A stretch of DNA of 64,000 nt from Colletotrichum lupini (GCF_023278565.1 NC_064680.1:3844001-3908000); one strand, 5' to 3'. Positions 13,356 to 27,069 are shown, numbered from the stretch's first letter. Notes: a model not told the origin generated them from the letters alone. Numbers and translations: made by a program.

Positions 13356-14356
13356 TTGTTTTTTTATTTCTACTTTTACTAGTTACTCGGGCGATTCTCG
13401 ATATTAGTTATACGGTATTAATATATAGTATTAGTAAATACTTATACTATCTCGTTAGACTATTTTTTTAGACTTTTTACCTTTTTAAACTTTCCCTCTT
13501 ATAAAGTTTATAATTATAGATTAATAGCGATATTAGGCGCCCGACGCTACTACTTTATAAGCTACCTACTTAGTTAAGTTTGCTACCCTCTAGGTAATAG
13601 TAGCTTATAATAATATAATATTAAAAATGCCCTCGTTACTATTATTAAGTATAATACCGACCTTCTTATTACTAATATTTATTACGCTTTTAATTTCGAC
13701 TCGTATATATATATATATTCGTTACCTCGTTTCTTTTATTAAAATTAAAAACGCGCTACTTCCCTTACTATTTATTATTATTACGCTATTACTATTACTA
13801 TTAAATTATCTATTTTAAATATATATTATTAGAATACCGAGACGCTAACCTATTAATCTATAAGGATACCTTAAGGGCTAGAAGTTCGATCTTATAAATA
13901 TTATACTAGAGGACCCCGAATTATAATAAGGTCGTTTTAAGGAATACGGATTAGATATTATTAACTTAAAGATCCGAAATACGTATATTAATATAAGTAT
14001 TACCCTTATTAGTACCTAATTAATATAATATAATAACCTCGAAATACCTAACCAACTCCTAAGTATTATTAATACTTTAAAATCGCTATATAGGAGTAAA
14101 TTAAAAAGGATTAAAAAGAAAAAACTAGCGCTATTAAAAAAAGTAGAAAGTAGGGGGTAGTTTTTAGCTATTTAGAGGGTAATTAATATATTATAGCGGC
14201 GGGGTCGTTAGTATTTAGTAACGGCTATAGCCGGCTATAGTTAGTTATAAAGTTTTATTAAGGTACGTAATAAAGATACTTAATATTAACCCTAATAGAC
14301 TAGCTTACCTATAAAGGCGAAGATAGCCCCTAATAAGGCAGACCGGACCCTAAAAA
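13356..14356 (-). mobile_element. Family B element, copy B2
   Basis: 1001 bp, minus orientation, flanked by a 15-bp duplication gataaatttatatat at 13341-13355 and 14357-14371. The uninterrupted gypsy site is seen near 23740 and 31545. The A-rich tail appears as tttgtttttttatttc at the left end, and the head as ccggaccctaaaaa at the right. An accidental 63-codon frame at 13627-13818, rich in Leu and Ile, is not credible as a gene. Confidence 0.7.
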
Positions 14357-15329
14357 GATAAATTTATATATAAATATTAAAAATAAAAATAGTTAGGGAC
14401 TAGCTTATATTATAAAACGTTAAGGATATATAAGGATTCTTAGGATTTATTAATTTTTATTAATAATTGTTTAAAAACTATATTAATATAGTTAGACTTT
14501 TTAATAACTTAATATAAAAAAATACCTTATTTATTTAGGATCCTAAGTATAAAGAAGTATTTATTAAGGTTAAGAATATAGTCGTTTTTAAATTAGTTAT
14601 TATAATTTTAGATTTTTAAAAACTTTTTAAAATTAAGATTAATACTTTAAACTTTACTATAAGAGTAGTCTTAGGATAACGAAATAAGTAAAAAAAGCTT
14701 TATTTATATTATTTCTATTTTAAAATATTTTACGGAGTAGATTTAAATTAGTAAATTTATAATAAAAAACTAATAGTAATTATCAAAGTATTTTAAAAAT
14801 AGAGATTATAATTATTTAGAGCTAAATACGAAGTTATAGTTTATATAAACTATAAGAATTTTATAAATTTTATAATAAATAAGAATCTAAATAAATAATA
14901 AGTTAGATAGAGCGAATTCTTATTTAAATATAATTTCTAAATTATTTATTAAAAAGGTTTAAAAAATAGTAGAGTAGACGCTCTTAATAAAAGACCTAAT
15001 TACGAAGTTATAGGTTTTAAAAAAACCTAAGTTATTTTTAAATAAGAAAGGACGGTAGCTTTATATTAATTATAAAGCTCTTTATAATAGCTAAAAAAAT
15101 TAATATTAGCTTAACTAAAGAAATAATCCTCAAACTTATTATAAAAATTTATAGCATATTAGTATACGGTTATTAAGGAGTTACTAAAACTTAAAAACGG
15201 ATTTATTAATATTATAATAGATCTGCTATACGTATTAAAATTACGGAAATAATTAAGGATTACGTAACTTATAAAAAAAGTAAGAATAGCCTATATAAAC
15301 CTTATAACGAGCTATAATTATTATAATTA

Positions 15330-16330
15330 CTAACGGAAATATAATAATTAATTATATAGGACTTTATTATTAAACTACTAAAGTTTAAAGAACTATTTAT
15401 TAAAATATAGTATAATAATATCTTAGTTATAGTTAATTAACTTACTAAGTTTATATATTTTATTCTCTATAAAGAATTAAGTACTATTAAAGACCTAGTA
15501 TATATATTTATTAAAATTATATTTTTAAATCATAGTTTACTAAATGAAATTACTTTTAATAAAAATAAGCTATTTATTTTAAAGTTTTAGAAATCCCTAA
15601 TTTCGTAACTTAGTATAAATTATAAACTATTAATATTATTTTATTCATAAACTAATAAATAGATAAAAAGAATTAATTAAATCCTCGAAATATACTTTTA
15701 TTATTATATAAATTACGACTAGGATAATTAAGTAGTACTTTTATTAATAGCCTAGTTCGTATATAATAATATAATTAATAAAACTATAAACAAATCCCCG
15801 TTTTACTTTAATTACGGATTTTAATTAATAATATATAAAAAAGTATAATAAAAACTATAAGCTATAAAGGCTATAGTAAATATAAATAAACTTAAGGAGA
15901 TTTATAAATAAGACTTATTAAACCTCGAGTTTATATAATAGTATATAAAAAAAGCGTAAATAGATTAAAGATTAGAGAATTATTTTTAAAAAAGGGGGAT
16001 AGCGTTTATTTCCTTTATTATAATATTAAAATAAAACGACTAAGTAATAAATTAAATTATAAAAAACTTAAACTTTTTAAGATTATTAAAAGAGTTTTAC
16101 TAATTAATTACGAATTAAGATTACTAAATATAACATAATATTATCCCGTCTTTTATATCTTATTATTCGAACTTATATTAAGAGGTTTATATATAAAAAA
16201 TTATATTATTATTAAACTAAACTAATTAGAGTACGAAATCGAACGAATTATTAATTATAAAGTTAAGAATAAAATATAAGAATTTTTAATTAAATAGAAA
16301 AACTATACATATAAAAAAAATATATAAGAA
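15330..16330 (+). pseudogene. Gypsy-1 integrase and chromodomain remnant
   Basis: A frame near 15360 reads DFIIKLLKFKELFIKI, the start of the integrase catalytic core in this superfamily. Downstream near 16235 a frame reads ERIINYKVKNKI, stop, EFLIK, stop, the shape of a chromodomain with Gln and Trp codons turned into stops. Chromodomain gypsy elements are known to target heterochromatin. Collinear copies are at 24700-25690 (Gypsy-2) and 32510-34530 (Gypsy-3). Confidence 0.7.
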
Positions 16331-17031
16331 CTTATTACGAACTTTTAAAACTTTTAGGAATCCTTTTTAAAATATTAAAATTAAAATTGAAATTAAAACT
16401 CTTAATTATTATAATATCTTAGTTAATTATTTTAGAAATATTACTAAACTACGCCTTTTATATAATAACTAACTTATTTTTATTAATAATATTAAGAGGA
16501 TTAGGGATTACTTTTCTGTTTTTAAATACTATCCTTTTTTTTCAAACAAAAAACAATCTAATTTTAATAAAAACTAATCTATTTTAGCTTATATATAACG
16601 TAAAGCCTTTGCCCGTTTTTTTAAAAAAAGCTCTTTTATTTCTTTTTTCTTTTTTAACTTATTAGTTTTAAAAAAATAATCTATTATAAATATAATTAAT
16701 ATAAAAAATACTAAGAAAAAAAAAGAAACTTATAATTATATATAATATCAGTAGTTATATTATAAGAACGATTACGATATATATACTTATAATACTTTAA
16801 TTTACTTTTTAATATCTTATATTTTTATTACGATAAATAATAAAATAAATAAAGTATTTCGATCTCGAATCCTTATTTTTTAATTTTAAAAATAAGCTTT
16901 AACTAACGATATATTAAAGATTTAGTAATTATTTTAATATTTTTAAAGGAATTACTTAACGAGCCCTAACCTAAGCTATAATAACTTATTTATAAGTTTA
17001 TAAAAATAAACCCTTTAAAAAAAAGACCTAA

Positions 17032-17570
17032 TATTATAACTTAATATATATAACTAAGACTAGGGCCCGCCCTATAAGCTTATAGCGGCTATAATATATT
17101 ATATATATAAGAGTATAGGAATATAAGGTAACTCTTATAGAATAAAAGAACTATAAATAAGTTATATATAAATAAGAAGTAGTAATTATATAATAAAGTA
17201 ATTATTATAATTATTTTAAGTAATTACTTATTAATATTTATTTAGTAATTACTTAATAAATAAGAGTAATTATTAATAAAGGATATATTTATAAGCGGAT
17301 TTATATATAATATAAACTTAAGCTAAGCTTAAAAATAAACTTTCTATAGCTCTTTAGTAATTAATTTAGTATTAAATTTTATAATTATTTTTAGTTATTT
17401 TTATTAAGAACCCTTTTTAATAAGATTATAATTAATTATTAAAGCCTTACTTATTTTATAACTTATAGAGATAGCTTTAGGGAAGCTATTTACGACTACG
17501 ATACTATTTACTTAGTACTCGTAGCCTTAACCTTTATTAATATACTTATTACGACTAGCTAGCTATAATA
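17032..17570 (+). repeat. 3' LTR of Gypsy-1
   Basis: 539 bp, same ends and order of blocks as the 5' copy. Visible differences are almost all C/T or G/A, as expected if RIP hit each copy independently. Confidence 0.85.
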
Positions 17571-19665
17571 TATATATTATAAGGACCCTACGATATATAT
17601 AAGAGGGGGGCTTATTAATAAGCGTATTAATATAAACCTTATCCTTATTACTTAGTATAGCTATTACTTATATTAGTAATTAATATCCCTCGTTATTAAA
17701 CCTACTACTATTATTATTATAACTACGGTCCTTAACTTACTTCTACTTAGCCCTAAGTATAATATTAAAATTAATATAATAAATATAGAGTTATTACTAA
17801 ACGTCCGGGAACTGCTCGTTTAGTATAGCCTTTATTTATTTATTATAATTTATAATAATAATAATAGGGTAACGGACTAAGTATTAGTTTATAAGTTAGC
17901 GGATATTTACTAAGAAAAACTAGAAACCTTCTAGTTTCTCGTTATTAACAAGGCCGAATATAGTATTATAAATAGATTTAAAATAGGTTTATTTAGTAAC
18001 TTAAAAAAGAGAGAGCTTAAAGCGATTAGTATTATAAGTATTATTAAAGTTAATTACTTTAAAGAATCGTTTTTATATTTAGAAATAATAAAGAAAGGTC
18101 TAGATAAGGTTAATAAGGCGGTTTAGCTCGTTATCTATCTATTTTATTATATATAGGATATCTCGCTTATTAAATAGCCTAATTAACGCTATAATTAGCG
18201 AGTATTCAGCTAGTTTTTCTTAGTTTATACGAGCCTTAGTATTATAAATATCTCGCTAAGTAAATAAGGACTTTAAGAACTATTTTTAAATAATAATACG
18301 TACGTTATATACCTAAATCCTAACTTATTAGTTTATAATTTTAATAATATTTTTAACTAGCTAGGTAAGCTTATAATAAAAAGGGTATATAAATACTTTA
18401 AGGCTAGGCTTATAATTATATTAGCTATATTAAAGATCTTTATATTATTATAATAACTACTATCCCTTAATCTTAGCTTTAGTAATTAACTTTTATTATA
18501 GTTATATTTTTAAGATTTTTATTATTTTAAACTTATACTATAGCTAGGCTTAGGATATTTATATTAGTTATATTAAAATATATACTAAATATTCTTCTTA
18601 TTTTATTTATATTTATAATATTTTATAATACTAAAGCTATTAGCTTTAGTAAAAGTATTAACTTAATTAAAAAGAGTATTTATTATTAGCTCTAGGCCGC
18701 TAGGAATTAGTAAGTTTAGGGTTTTATTTAAAGGAGGGGAAGAGGATTTATTACTTTAAGTATAATAAAAAGCTACGGTTTAAAAAGATAATAAACTTAA
18801 AAAAGGGTTTTATTATAAAAGTAAATAGGGTAATAAGTTTATTTAAGAACCCTACGTTTTTTATTATAAACGGCTTTATTTATATTATTAAATAAGGCTA
18901 GTTTTTAACTTTTTATTAGTCTTAATGACTCGTATAATAAGCTAAAAATATTATTAAACTATTTTATAATAGGCTAAGTAGGTTATTAAAATTTATTAAA
19001 AAAAAAAGAGGGACTAGGCTTTAGTAATATTTAGGGGAGGGTAGTATACTAAGTAGTTTATATTCCTTTTAAAAAATAGTACGTAAAGTAGAGTATAAGC
19101 TATTTAAACCTTTTATTAAAAAAGGGAAAATTACGTACTAATAAGAATTAGAGAATAATAAAAAGCTAGAGAGTATTAGTTTTATTAAGGAATTTTTAAT
19201 TAAAATAAAGGGTTAGTTCTATTTTAATATATCGGTATAAATAATAAAATAGTAATTACGTTTTTTATAATAGCTCGGGTAAAATATCGGTTATTAAGTT
19301 ATTATATATATAGGGATTATTAACTTTATAGAACTAGCTAATATTAATATAGTTTTTATTTAAAATAAGAAATAATAGTATATTATTATTATCGGAGCGT
19401 TAGCGTTTTATAAAATAGCTTTAATTATTTAAGCTATTAAATTAAGCTTAGTAACGTAAGCTCGGTATATAAGCTATTAAAAAAGCTATTTTATAATATA
19501 TAAACTAATATAGCTTTAAAAAAAAGAAAATATAAAACGCGTTAAGTTAATAATAGCTTTATAATAAAGCTCTCTTGAAGTATAATTATATAAAAGAGAT
19601 TATAAAAAGGGATAGGTACTTTAAAAAAAAGTAATAAAATCTAAGTATATTGATAATAAATCTTT
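17571..19665. repeat. Internal part of DNA transposon D1
   Basis: AT-rich, RIP-mutated DNA between the gypsy 3' LTR and the right TIR. This is where a transposase gene would be expected. All frames are broken and I could not recognise a DDE-type or hAT dimerisation motif by eye. Confidence 0.45.
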
Positions 19666-19748
19666 AGATTAATTAGAGGTAGAGAATGTTATACGTCCCT
19701 AAGAGCTATGCGTCCGTATTAATTCGTTATGCGTCCCTATTAATTCCC
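19666..19748 (-). repeat. Right terminal inverted repeat of D1
   Basis: Reverse complement of the left TIR, ending in cgtccctattaattccc. It keeps more CpA sites than the left copy (for example tatgcgtcc against tacgtcc), so it was RIP-mutated less on that strand. Confidence 0.65.
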
Positions 19749-19959
19749 TAAAAAAAGCTAAGTATATTGCGCTTTATACTTAACTATTAATTAAAATAAC
19801 TCCTAACTTATTATTACCTATTTAAAAAGCGAGTTATACTTATTTTAATATATATAAAAGCTTTTAATATTAGCTTATATAAGTAGCTAAATTTTATATT
19901 ATATACTTCTTTTTATTAAAAATTAGGGGACTTTTTATATATTCTTTTATATTTATAAT
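19749..19959 (-). mobile_element. Family C copy C0, continuation
   Basis: Picks up where 2846 left off after the 8-bp duplication, in register with C5 from about 28379 (ctaagtatattgcgc and on to atatttataata). It is then cut again at 19960 by a second DNA transposon end. Confidence 0.6.
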
Positions 19960-20496
19960 AGGAATTAATAAGGACGTATAACGAATTAATACGGATATAT
20001 AGCTTTGAGGGATATATAATAAAAACGTATAGGATATAAAGAACTCTCGTAGTATAGTACTTTAAAAAAACCACTAATACTTATAAAGATAATATAAAAT
20101 ACCTCCTTTAATTAGGTTAATACGATTTTAATTAATAGAGCTATAATTAAAAAAAAGAGGATAGTATTAACTAGATTAAAAAAGTAAACTTCTTAACCGA
20201 TTTATATTATTATGTTTAAAAATAAATTATCAAAAAAGCTTTAGTTCGATTTTAAAAAATATATATATAATTAAAGTAAAGATCCGCGCTACCGAGCTCC
20301 TATTTTTAATTAGGGCCCTTTTCTTATATTTATTTTAATTAGCTTTTTTATAAATCCTTATACTTAATTAGTTTTTAAAAAGATCGCTAAGACTAATTAC
20401 TTTACCTTATTTTAATTATCCCCTAATTCTTTTTTCGATTTTTTATAAAAAGAAATTAATTTAAATTAATCCTAATTACTATATATAGTTAATTAT

Positions 20497-20702
20497 ATAG
20501 TGGTTTTTTTCTAGCTTTATAAGTATAAAAGATCGACCTTAACGGGATTATGTTTTTAAAAAGAATTATATAATATAAAATACTTTTTAATTATATAATA
20601 TACGTAATATATCCTAAGTACGTACTTAACGTAATATAATAATTTCGATATAAAACCTGCTATTTAATTCGGAATAAGTAAGCTACTTTTTACGTAGTAA
20701 TA
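20497..20702 (+). mobile_element. Family C copy C3, left part
   Basis: Starts atagtggttttttt and is collinear with C2 until tacgtagtaata, where Gypsy-2 begins. The last five bases (taata) are one side of the Gypsy-2 target duplication, the RIP form of tagcg. Confidence 0.7.
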
Positions 20703-21241
20703 TATTATAACCTAATATATATAATTAAAACCAGGGCCCGCCTTATAGGCTTATAATAGCTATAATATACTATATATATAAGAATATAGGAATATAAAGT
20801 AACTCTTATAAAATAAAAAAACTATAAATAAGTTATATATAAATAAGAAGTAGTAATTATATAATAAGGTAATTATTATAATTACTCTAAGTAATTACTT
20901 ATTAATATTTACTTAGTAATTACTTAATAAATAAAAGTAATTATTAATAAAGGATATATTTATAAATAAACTTATATATAGTATAAACTTAAGCTAGGCT
21001 TAAGGATAGACTTCTTATAGCTCTTTAGTAATTAACTTAATATTAAATTTTATAATCGCTTTTAGCTATTTTTACTAAGAACCCTTTTTAATAAGACTAC
21101 GATTAATTACTAAAGCTTTATTTATTTTATAACTTATAAATATAGCTTTAGGAAAGTTATTTATAATTATAATACTATTTACTTAGTACTTATAGCCTTA
21201 ACCTTTATTAATATACTTATTACAACTACTTAGTTATAATA
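20703..21241 (+). repeat. 5' LTR of Gypsy-2
   Basis: 539 bp, starts tattataacctaatatat and ends tagttataata. It aligns end to end with 26416-26954. Confidence 0.85.
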
Positions 21242-24200
21242 CTTTAATTACTCTTATTTAGTAAGTTTATTTTATAAAAGCCTAATTAAATAATACGAAT
21301 ATATTAATTATTAATAATAATAATACGGCATAGCTTATTAAAATAACTATACTTATTATTTAATAACTATATAATATAATACTTAAACTTAAAAATAAAA
21401 ATAAATAATTTTATACTTAGCTTATAGCGCCCCGATCTCTTTTAATACTTAGAGCTAAGTACCCTAAATTAGAACTTTATAATAAGTCTTTAAATACTTT
21501 TTAAGGATTTCTTACTCAAACTAGAGCTTATTTATATTATTATAAAACTTTTTTTATTACTAAAGTTAATAAGGTTTATTATATAGCTTTATTTTTAAAA
21601 AAAAAATACCCTTATTTAGTTCGAACCCTCTATAAAAAACTATTTTAAAAACGAATATAATATTTAGAATAAAAATACTAAGAAGATTTTTAATAACTAT
21701 AATAAGTTTAAAGAAAACTTAAAAAAACTTTTAATAACTTTAATAAAAAACGAATTACTAAATAAAAACTTACGACCCTTATATAAAAAGAGTTAGTTAG
21801 TAAGTATATATCTAAATTTAAATAAATTACTTCTAAACTTAATTAGGGTAACGAAGTACTTATAATAACTTTTTATTATAACCTAAAGAAAGAAGTTAAG
21901 GATAACTTCTCTTATTAAAACCGACTTAATAAACTTTATAATTATATTAATATAATAGTTAAAATTAATAATTAACTTTACGAATACCGCCTCGAATATA
22001 AAAAATAAAACGCTTAGAATAACCGATCTAAGCTTAATAATAAATATAAGTATAAACTAACGATTATTATAATAGGGTATTATAGCGGACTAATAAACCT
22101 TAGTATTATTAAAAAAAATAACCTCGCTAAAAAAAGGACTTTAAGTATTATAACTATAATAAGCTAAGATATATAACTAGAGATTATTAATAACCTAAGC
22201 GTATTTAATACTAACTTATTTTAAAAAAGCGAGCTAATATTATAAATAAAGAAATCCCCTACGAATAACTTTTATAAATAGCCTATTATAATAATACCTA
22301 CTTTATTTACTAAAGTAATAAGGAATAAATAAGATAATACCTTAAATAACTTAAGAATAATAAACGATTTACTTTATTATTTATTAAAACCTTAATAATA
22401 ATTAAAGAAAAGATACTTACTTATTAACCCTATATTTTTAAAAAGAATAATATTAAATACTTTACTATACTTTTTTAATTTTATAAAAATATAAAAAAGA
22501 AGGGTAAAACGGACCCTATTACGAAGAATATACTTAACCTCTTTAAAGGACGAATTAAATAAAAACTCCTAGCTAATATAAAAAAATAACTCCTTAAGTT
22601 TAAAAAAAGAGGACCTAATATAAAAAAGATTATAAGCGGCCTCGTATATATAATATAATAAAATAAAATAAATTAAAAATAACTTATTAAGTTTTAAAAA
22701 AAACTCGATTTAAAAAAATACTAACTAAGTCTATTTATATAATATAACGAGTAAATATTAATAAGAAATTTATTTATAAATTTAAGGAATAGCTTAAAAA
22801 CCTCGTACGTAAAAATAAGATCGAAGTATTTAAAAAACTAACTCTTAACTTCGGAATTATTAATAAAAAAAATCGATTTTAAAATTAAAAAAGAAAATAT
22901 TAAAATAAAAACTAGTTTTTTTTTTAATAAAATAAAATAACTTTATAATTCGGACGAACTCTATACTATTACTTAACGACGTACTTAAATAGAAACTCTT
23001 AATTATATTGAAAAAAAAGTATTAAATATATATAAAACTATTTATAGAACCTAAAGAAACAAGGTTATTAAAATATAATAACTAGGATATAAAAATCGAA
23101 CTTAAAAAAGGGATATAACCCGGGTTCTATTTAATATACTTAATAAATTAAAAAGAATAAGAGTATTTTAATAAATTTATTAATAAAAAACTTAAAAAAG
23201 GATATGTTTAATTATCGAACTTTTTTATAAAATTCCCTTTATTTTTTATATTAAAAAAGGGAGGAAAACTAAAACTTATTATCGATTATAAAAGACTTAA
23301 CGAAATTATAAAAAAGAATTATTATCTTTTATTACTTATTATTAAGCTTAGAGATTTATTTTATAAAGCTAATTAGTTTATTATTATAAACTTTAAAAAA
23401 GTATTTAACTAGATTCGAATTAAAAAAAGAAATAAATAAAAAATAGTATTTTAAACTTATAAAAGACTTTTTAAATACCTCGTTATACTTTTTAAACTTA
23501 TTAATACTTTAATAACTTTTTAAATAATAATTAACTACGTACTCCGGGAGTACGTCGATATTTTATTATTATTTATATGAATAATATTCTTATTTTCTTT
23601 TTTAATTTTAAAATATATAAAAAGTATATTTATAAAGTATTTTAAAAACTTTAAAATACTAAGCTATATACTAAACCCTCTAAGTACGAGTTCTATATAT
23701 AAAAAATAAACTTCTTTAAATATATTATTATATTAAAATAAAGTTATATATAAGTATTAAAAATAAAAGTAGTTAGGGACTAGTTTATATTATAAAACGT
23801 TAAAGATATATAAAGATTCTTAGGATTCGTTAATTTTTATTAACGAGTTTTTAAAAACTATATTAATATAGTTAGACTTTTTAATAACTTAATATAAAAA
23901 GATACCCTATTTATTTAGGATCCTAAGTATAAAGAAGTATTTATTAAAGTTAAGAATATAGTCGTTTTTAAACTAGTTATTATAATCTTAGACTTTTAAA
24001 AACTTTTTAAAATTAAAACTAATATTTTAAACTTTATTATAAAAATAGTTTTAAAATAACGAGATAAGTAAAAAAAGCTTTATTTATATTATTTTTATTT
24101 TAAAGTATTTTATAAAATAAAATAAAATTAGTAAATTTATAATAAAGAACTAATAATAATTATCGAAGTATTTTAAGAATAGAAACTATAGTTATTTAGA

Positions 24201-26415
24201 ACTAAGTACGAAGTTATAGTTTATATAAACTATAAAGACTTTATAAACTTTATAATAAATAAGAATCTAAATAAATAATAAGTTAGATAGAATAAATTCT
24301 TATTTAAATATAATTTCTGAATTATTTATTAAAAAGGTTTAGAAAATAGTAGAGCGGATATTTTTAATAAAAAACTTAATTACGAAGTCGTAGTCTCTAA
24401 AGAAACCTAAGTTATTTTTAAATAAGAAAAGGATAATAGCCTTATATTAATTATAAAGCTCTTTATAATAATTAAAAAGACTAATACTAGCTTAATTAAA
24501 AAAATAACCCCTAAACTTATTATAAAAGTTTATAATATGTTAATATATAGTTATTAAAGAGTTATTAAAACTTAAAAACGAATTCGTTAGTATTATAATA
24601 TATTTATTATACATACTAAAATTATAAAAGTAATTAAGGACTACGTAATTTATAAAAAAAAAAGAAAATAACTTATATAAACTTTATAGTGAGCTATAAC
24701 TATTATAACTACTAATAGAAATATAGTAATCGATTATATAGGACTTTATTATTAAACTACTAAAGTTTAAGGAACTATTTATTAAAATATAGTATAATAA
24801 TATTTTAGTTATAGTCGATCAACTTACTAAGTTCGTATACTTTATTCTTTATAAAAAATTAAATACTATAAAAGACTTAGTATATATATTTACTAAGGTT
24901 ATACTTTCGAACTATAGTTTACTAAAAGATATTATTTTTAATAAAAATAAGCTATTTATTTTAAAGTTTTAGAAATCCCTAATTTTATAACTTAGTATAA
25001 ACTATAAACTATCGATATTATTTTATTTATAAACCGATAAATAAATAAAAAGGATTAACTAGATCTTTAAAATATATTTTTATTATTATATAAATTATAA
25101 TTAGGATAATTAAGTAGTACTTTTATTAATAGCCTAGTTCGTATATAATAGTATAGTTAATAAAAGTATAAGAAAATCCCCGTTTTATTTTAATTACGGA
25201 TTCTAGTTAATAGTATATAGAAAAATATAATAAGGACTATAGGCTATAAAAACTATAATAAACGTAAGTAAACTTAAAGAGATTTATAAATAAACCTTAC
25301 TAAACCTCGAGTTTATATAATAATGTATAAAAAAGGACGTAAATAAATTAAGAATTAGAAAACTATTTTTAAAAAAGGGGGATAGCGCTTATTTTCTTTT
25401 ACTATAATATTAAAACGAAATAACTAAATAATATATTAAACTATAAAAGACTTAGACCTTTTAAAATTACTAAAAGAGTTTTATTAATTAATTACGAATT
25501 AAGATTACTAAATATAATATAATATTATCCTATTTTTTATATTTTATTACTCAAACTTATATTAAGAAGTTTATGTATAAAAAATTATATTATTATTAAA
25601 CTAAACTAATTAAAGTATAAAATTAACGAATTATTAATTATAAAGTTAAGAATAAAATATAGGAATTCTTAATTAAATAGAAAAACTATAGATACGAAGA
25701 AAATATATAAAAACTTATTACGAACTTCTAGAACTCTTAAGAATCCTTTTTAAAATACTAAAATTAAAATTAAATTAGAACTCTTAGCTATTATAATATT
25801 TTAGTTAGATATTTTAAAGATATTACTAAACTACGCTTTTTATATAGTAACTAACTTATTTTCGTTAATAATATTAAGAGAATTAAGGATTACTTTCTCT
25901 TTTTAAATACTATCCTTTTTTTTTTAAAAAACGATCTAATTTTAATAAAAGCTAATTTCTTTTAGCTTATATATAACATAAGGCCCTTACCCGTTTTTTA
26001 AAAAAAAGCTTTTTTACTTCTTTTTTATATTCTAGCTTATTAATTTTAAATAGAAAATGACTTATTATAAATATAATTAATATAAAGAATACTAATAAGA
26101 AAAAAAAGAAACTTATAATTATATATAATATTAATAATTGCGTTATAAAAACGATTACGATATATATATTTATAATACTTTAATTTACTTTTTAGTATCT
26201 TATATTTTCGCCCTAATAAATAATAAAATAAGTAAAGTATTTTAATTTTGAATCCTCGCTCCTTAATTTTAAAAATAAGCTTTAACTAATAATATATTAA
26301 AAATTTAGTAAATATCTTAGTATTTTTAAAAAGAAATACTTAACGAGCCCTAACTTAAGCTATAACGACTTACTTATAAGTTTATAAAAATAAGACCTTT
26401 AAAAAGAAAACCTAA

Positions 26416-26954
26416 TATTATAACTTAATATATATAACTAAAACTAAGGCCCGTTTTATAAGCTTATAGCGGCTATAGTATATTATATATATAAAAATAT
26501 AAAAATATAAAATAACTTTTATAAAATAAAAGGACTATAAATAAGTTATATATAAATAAGAAATAGTAATTATATAATAAAGTAATTATTATAATTACTT
26601 TAAATAATTACTTATTAATATCTACTTAATAATTATTTAATAAATAAAAGTAATTATTAATAAAGGATATATTTATAAATAAACTTATATATAATACAAA
26701 CTTAAGCTAGGCTTAAAAATAGACTTTTTATAGCTCTTTAGTAATTAACTTAATATTAAATTTTATAATCGCTTTTAGCTATTTTTATTAAAAACCCCTT
26801 TTAATAAAATTACGATTAATTACTAGAGCTTTACTTATGTTATAACTTATAAATATAGCTTTAAAAAGGCTATTTATAATTACGATACTATTTACTTAGT
26901 ACTTATAGCCTTAACTTTTATTAATATACTTATTACGACTAGCTAGCTATAACA
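26416..26954 (+). repeat. 3' LTR of Gypsy-2
   Basis: 539 bp, starts tattataacttaatatat and ends gctagctataaca. The intact CA at the end fixes the boundary used for the other copies. Confidence 0.85.
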
Positions 26955-27069
26955 TAGTACTAGTTAAAAAGGTTAATAATAAAAGTTAGTTATAATAGTT
27001 AATTATAATAATTAGCTATAATAATTAAAAACGGCCTTTTTTAACTATAGAAGTTCTAAACTTTAATAA
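26955..27069 (+). mobile_element. Family C copy C3, right part (truncated)
   Basis: Continues C3 after Gypsy-2 (tagtactagttaaaaagg, equal to tagcgctagctaaaaagg in C2). It stops at about 27069 within the block that reads aaactttaataa in C2, so the last 0.8 kb of this copy is missing. Confidence 0.65.

Larger units (their letters stand above)
4256..17570 (+). mobile_element. Ty3/gypsy chromodomain retrotransposon Gypsy-1 with nested inserts
   Basis: Bounded by direct LTRs (4256-4800 and 17032-17570) that begin TATTAT and end ATAATA, the RIP-changed form of TGTTAT...ATAACA. Five inserts (B1, C1, C2, C4, B2) interrupt it. Subtracting them and their target duplications leaves about 7.4 kb. The order gag, reverse transcriptase, RNase H, integrase, chromodomain can be followed in broken frames, which is the Ty3/gypsy chromovirus order. 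Stops are everywhere, so it is dead. Flanking 5-mers (tttat, tatat) do not match perfectly. Confidence 0.85.
2847..19748. mobile_element. TIR DNA transposon D1, split by a gypsy element
   Basis: Long terminal inverted repeats lie at 2847-2929 and 19666-19748 and match over about 83 bp apart from transitions. They are flanked by identical 8-bp target duplications (taaaaaaa, 2839-2846 and 19749-19756) inside a family C copy. Removing the gypsy element nested at 4256-17570 leaves about 3.6 kb. An 8-bp duplication is typical of hAT-like and some other class II elements, but the long TIR is unusual for hAT and no transposase motif survives, so the superfamily is open. Strand is not assignable. Confidence 0.65.
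20703..26954 (+). mobile_element. Ty3/gypsy retrotransposon Gypsy-2 (complete ends, internal deletion)
   Basis: 6252 bp with two LTRs of exactly 539 bp. The ends are TATTAT (from TGTTAT) and ATAACA. The target duplication inside family C copy C3 is taata (20698-20702) and tagta (26955-26959), both derivable from tagcg by RIP transitions. It is collinear with Gypsy-1 but lacks about 1.15 kb near 23000, matching 10305-11460 of Gypsy-1. It has no nested inserts. All coding frames are broken. Confidence 0.85.

Noticed and set aside
13627..13818. 63-codon Leu/Ile-rich frame in the AT block
   Set aside because: Lies inside family B copy B2; a hydrophobic frame is expected by chance in AT-rich DNA, and the B1 and B3 copies do not keep it open.
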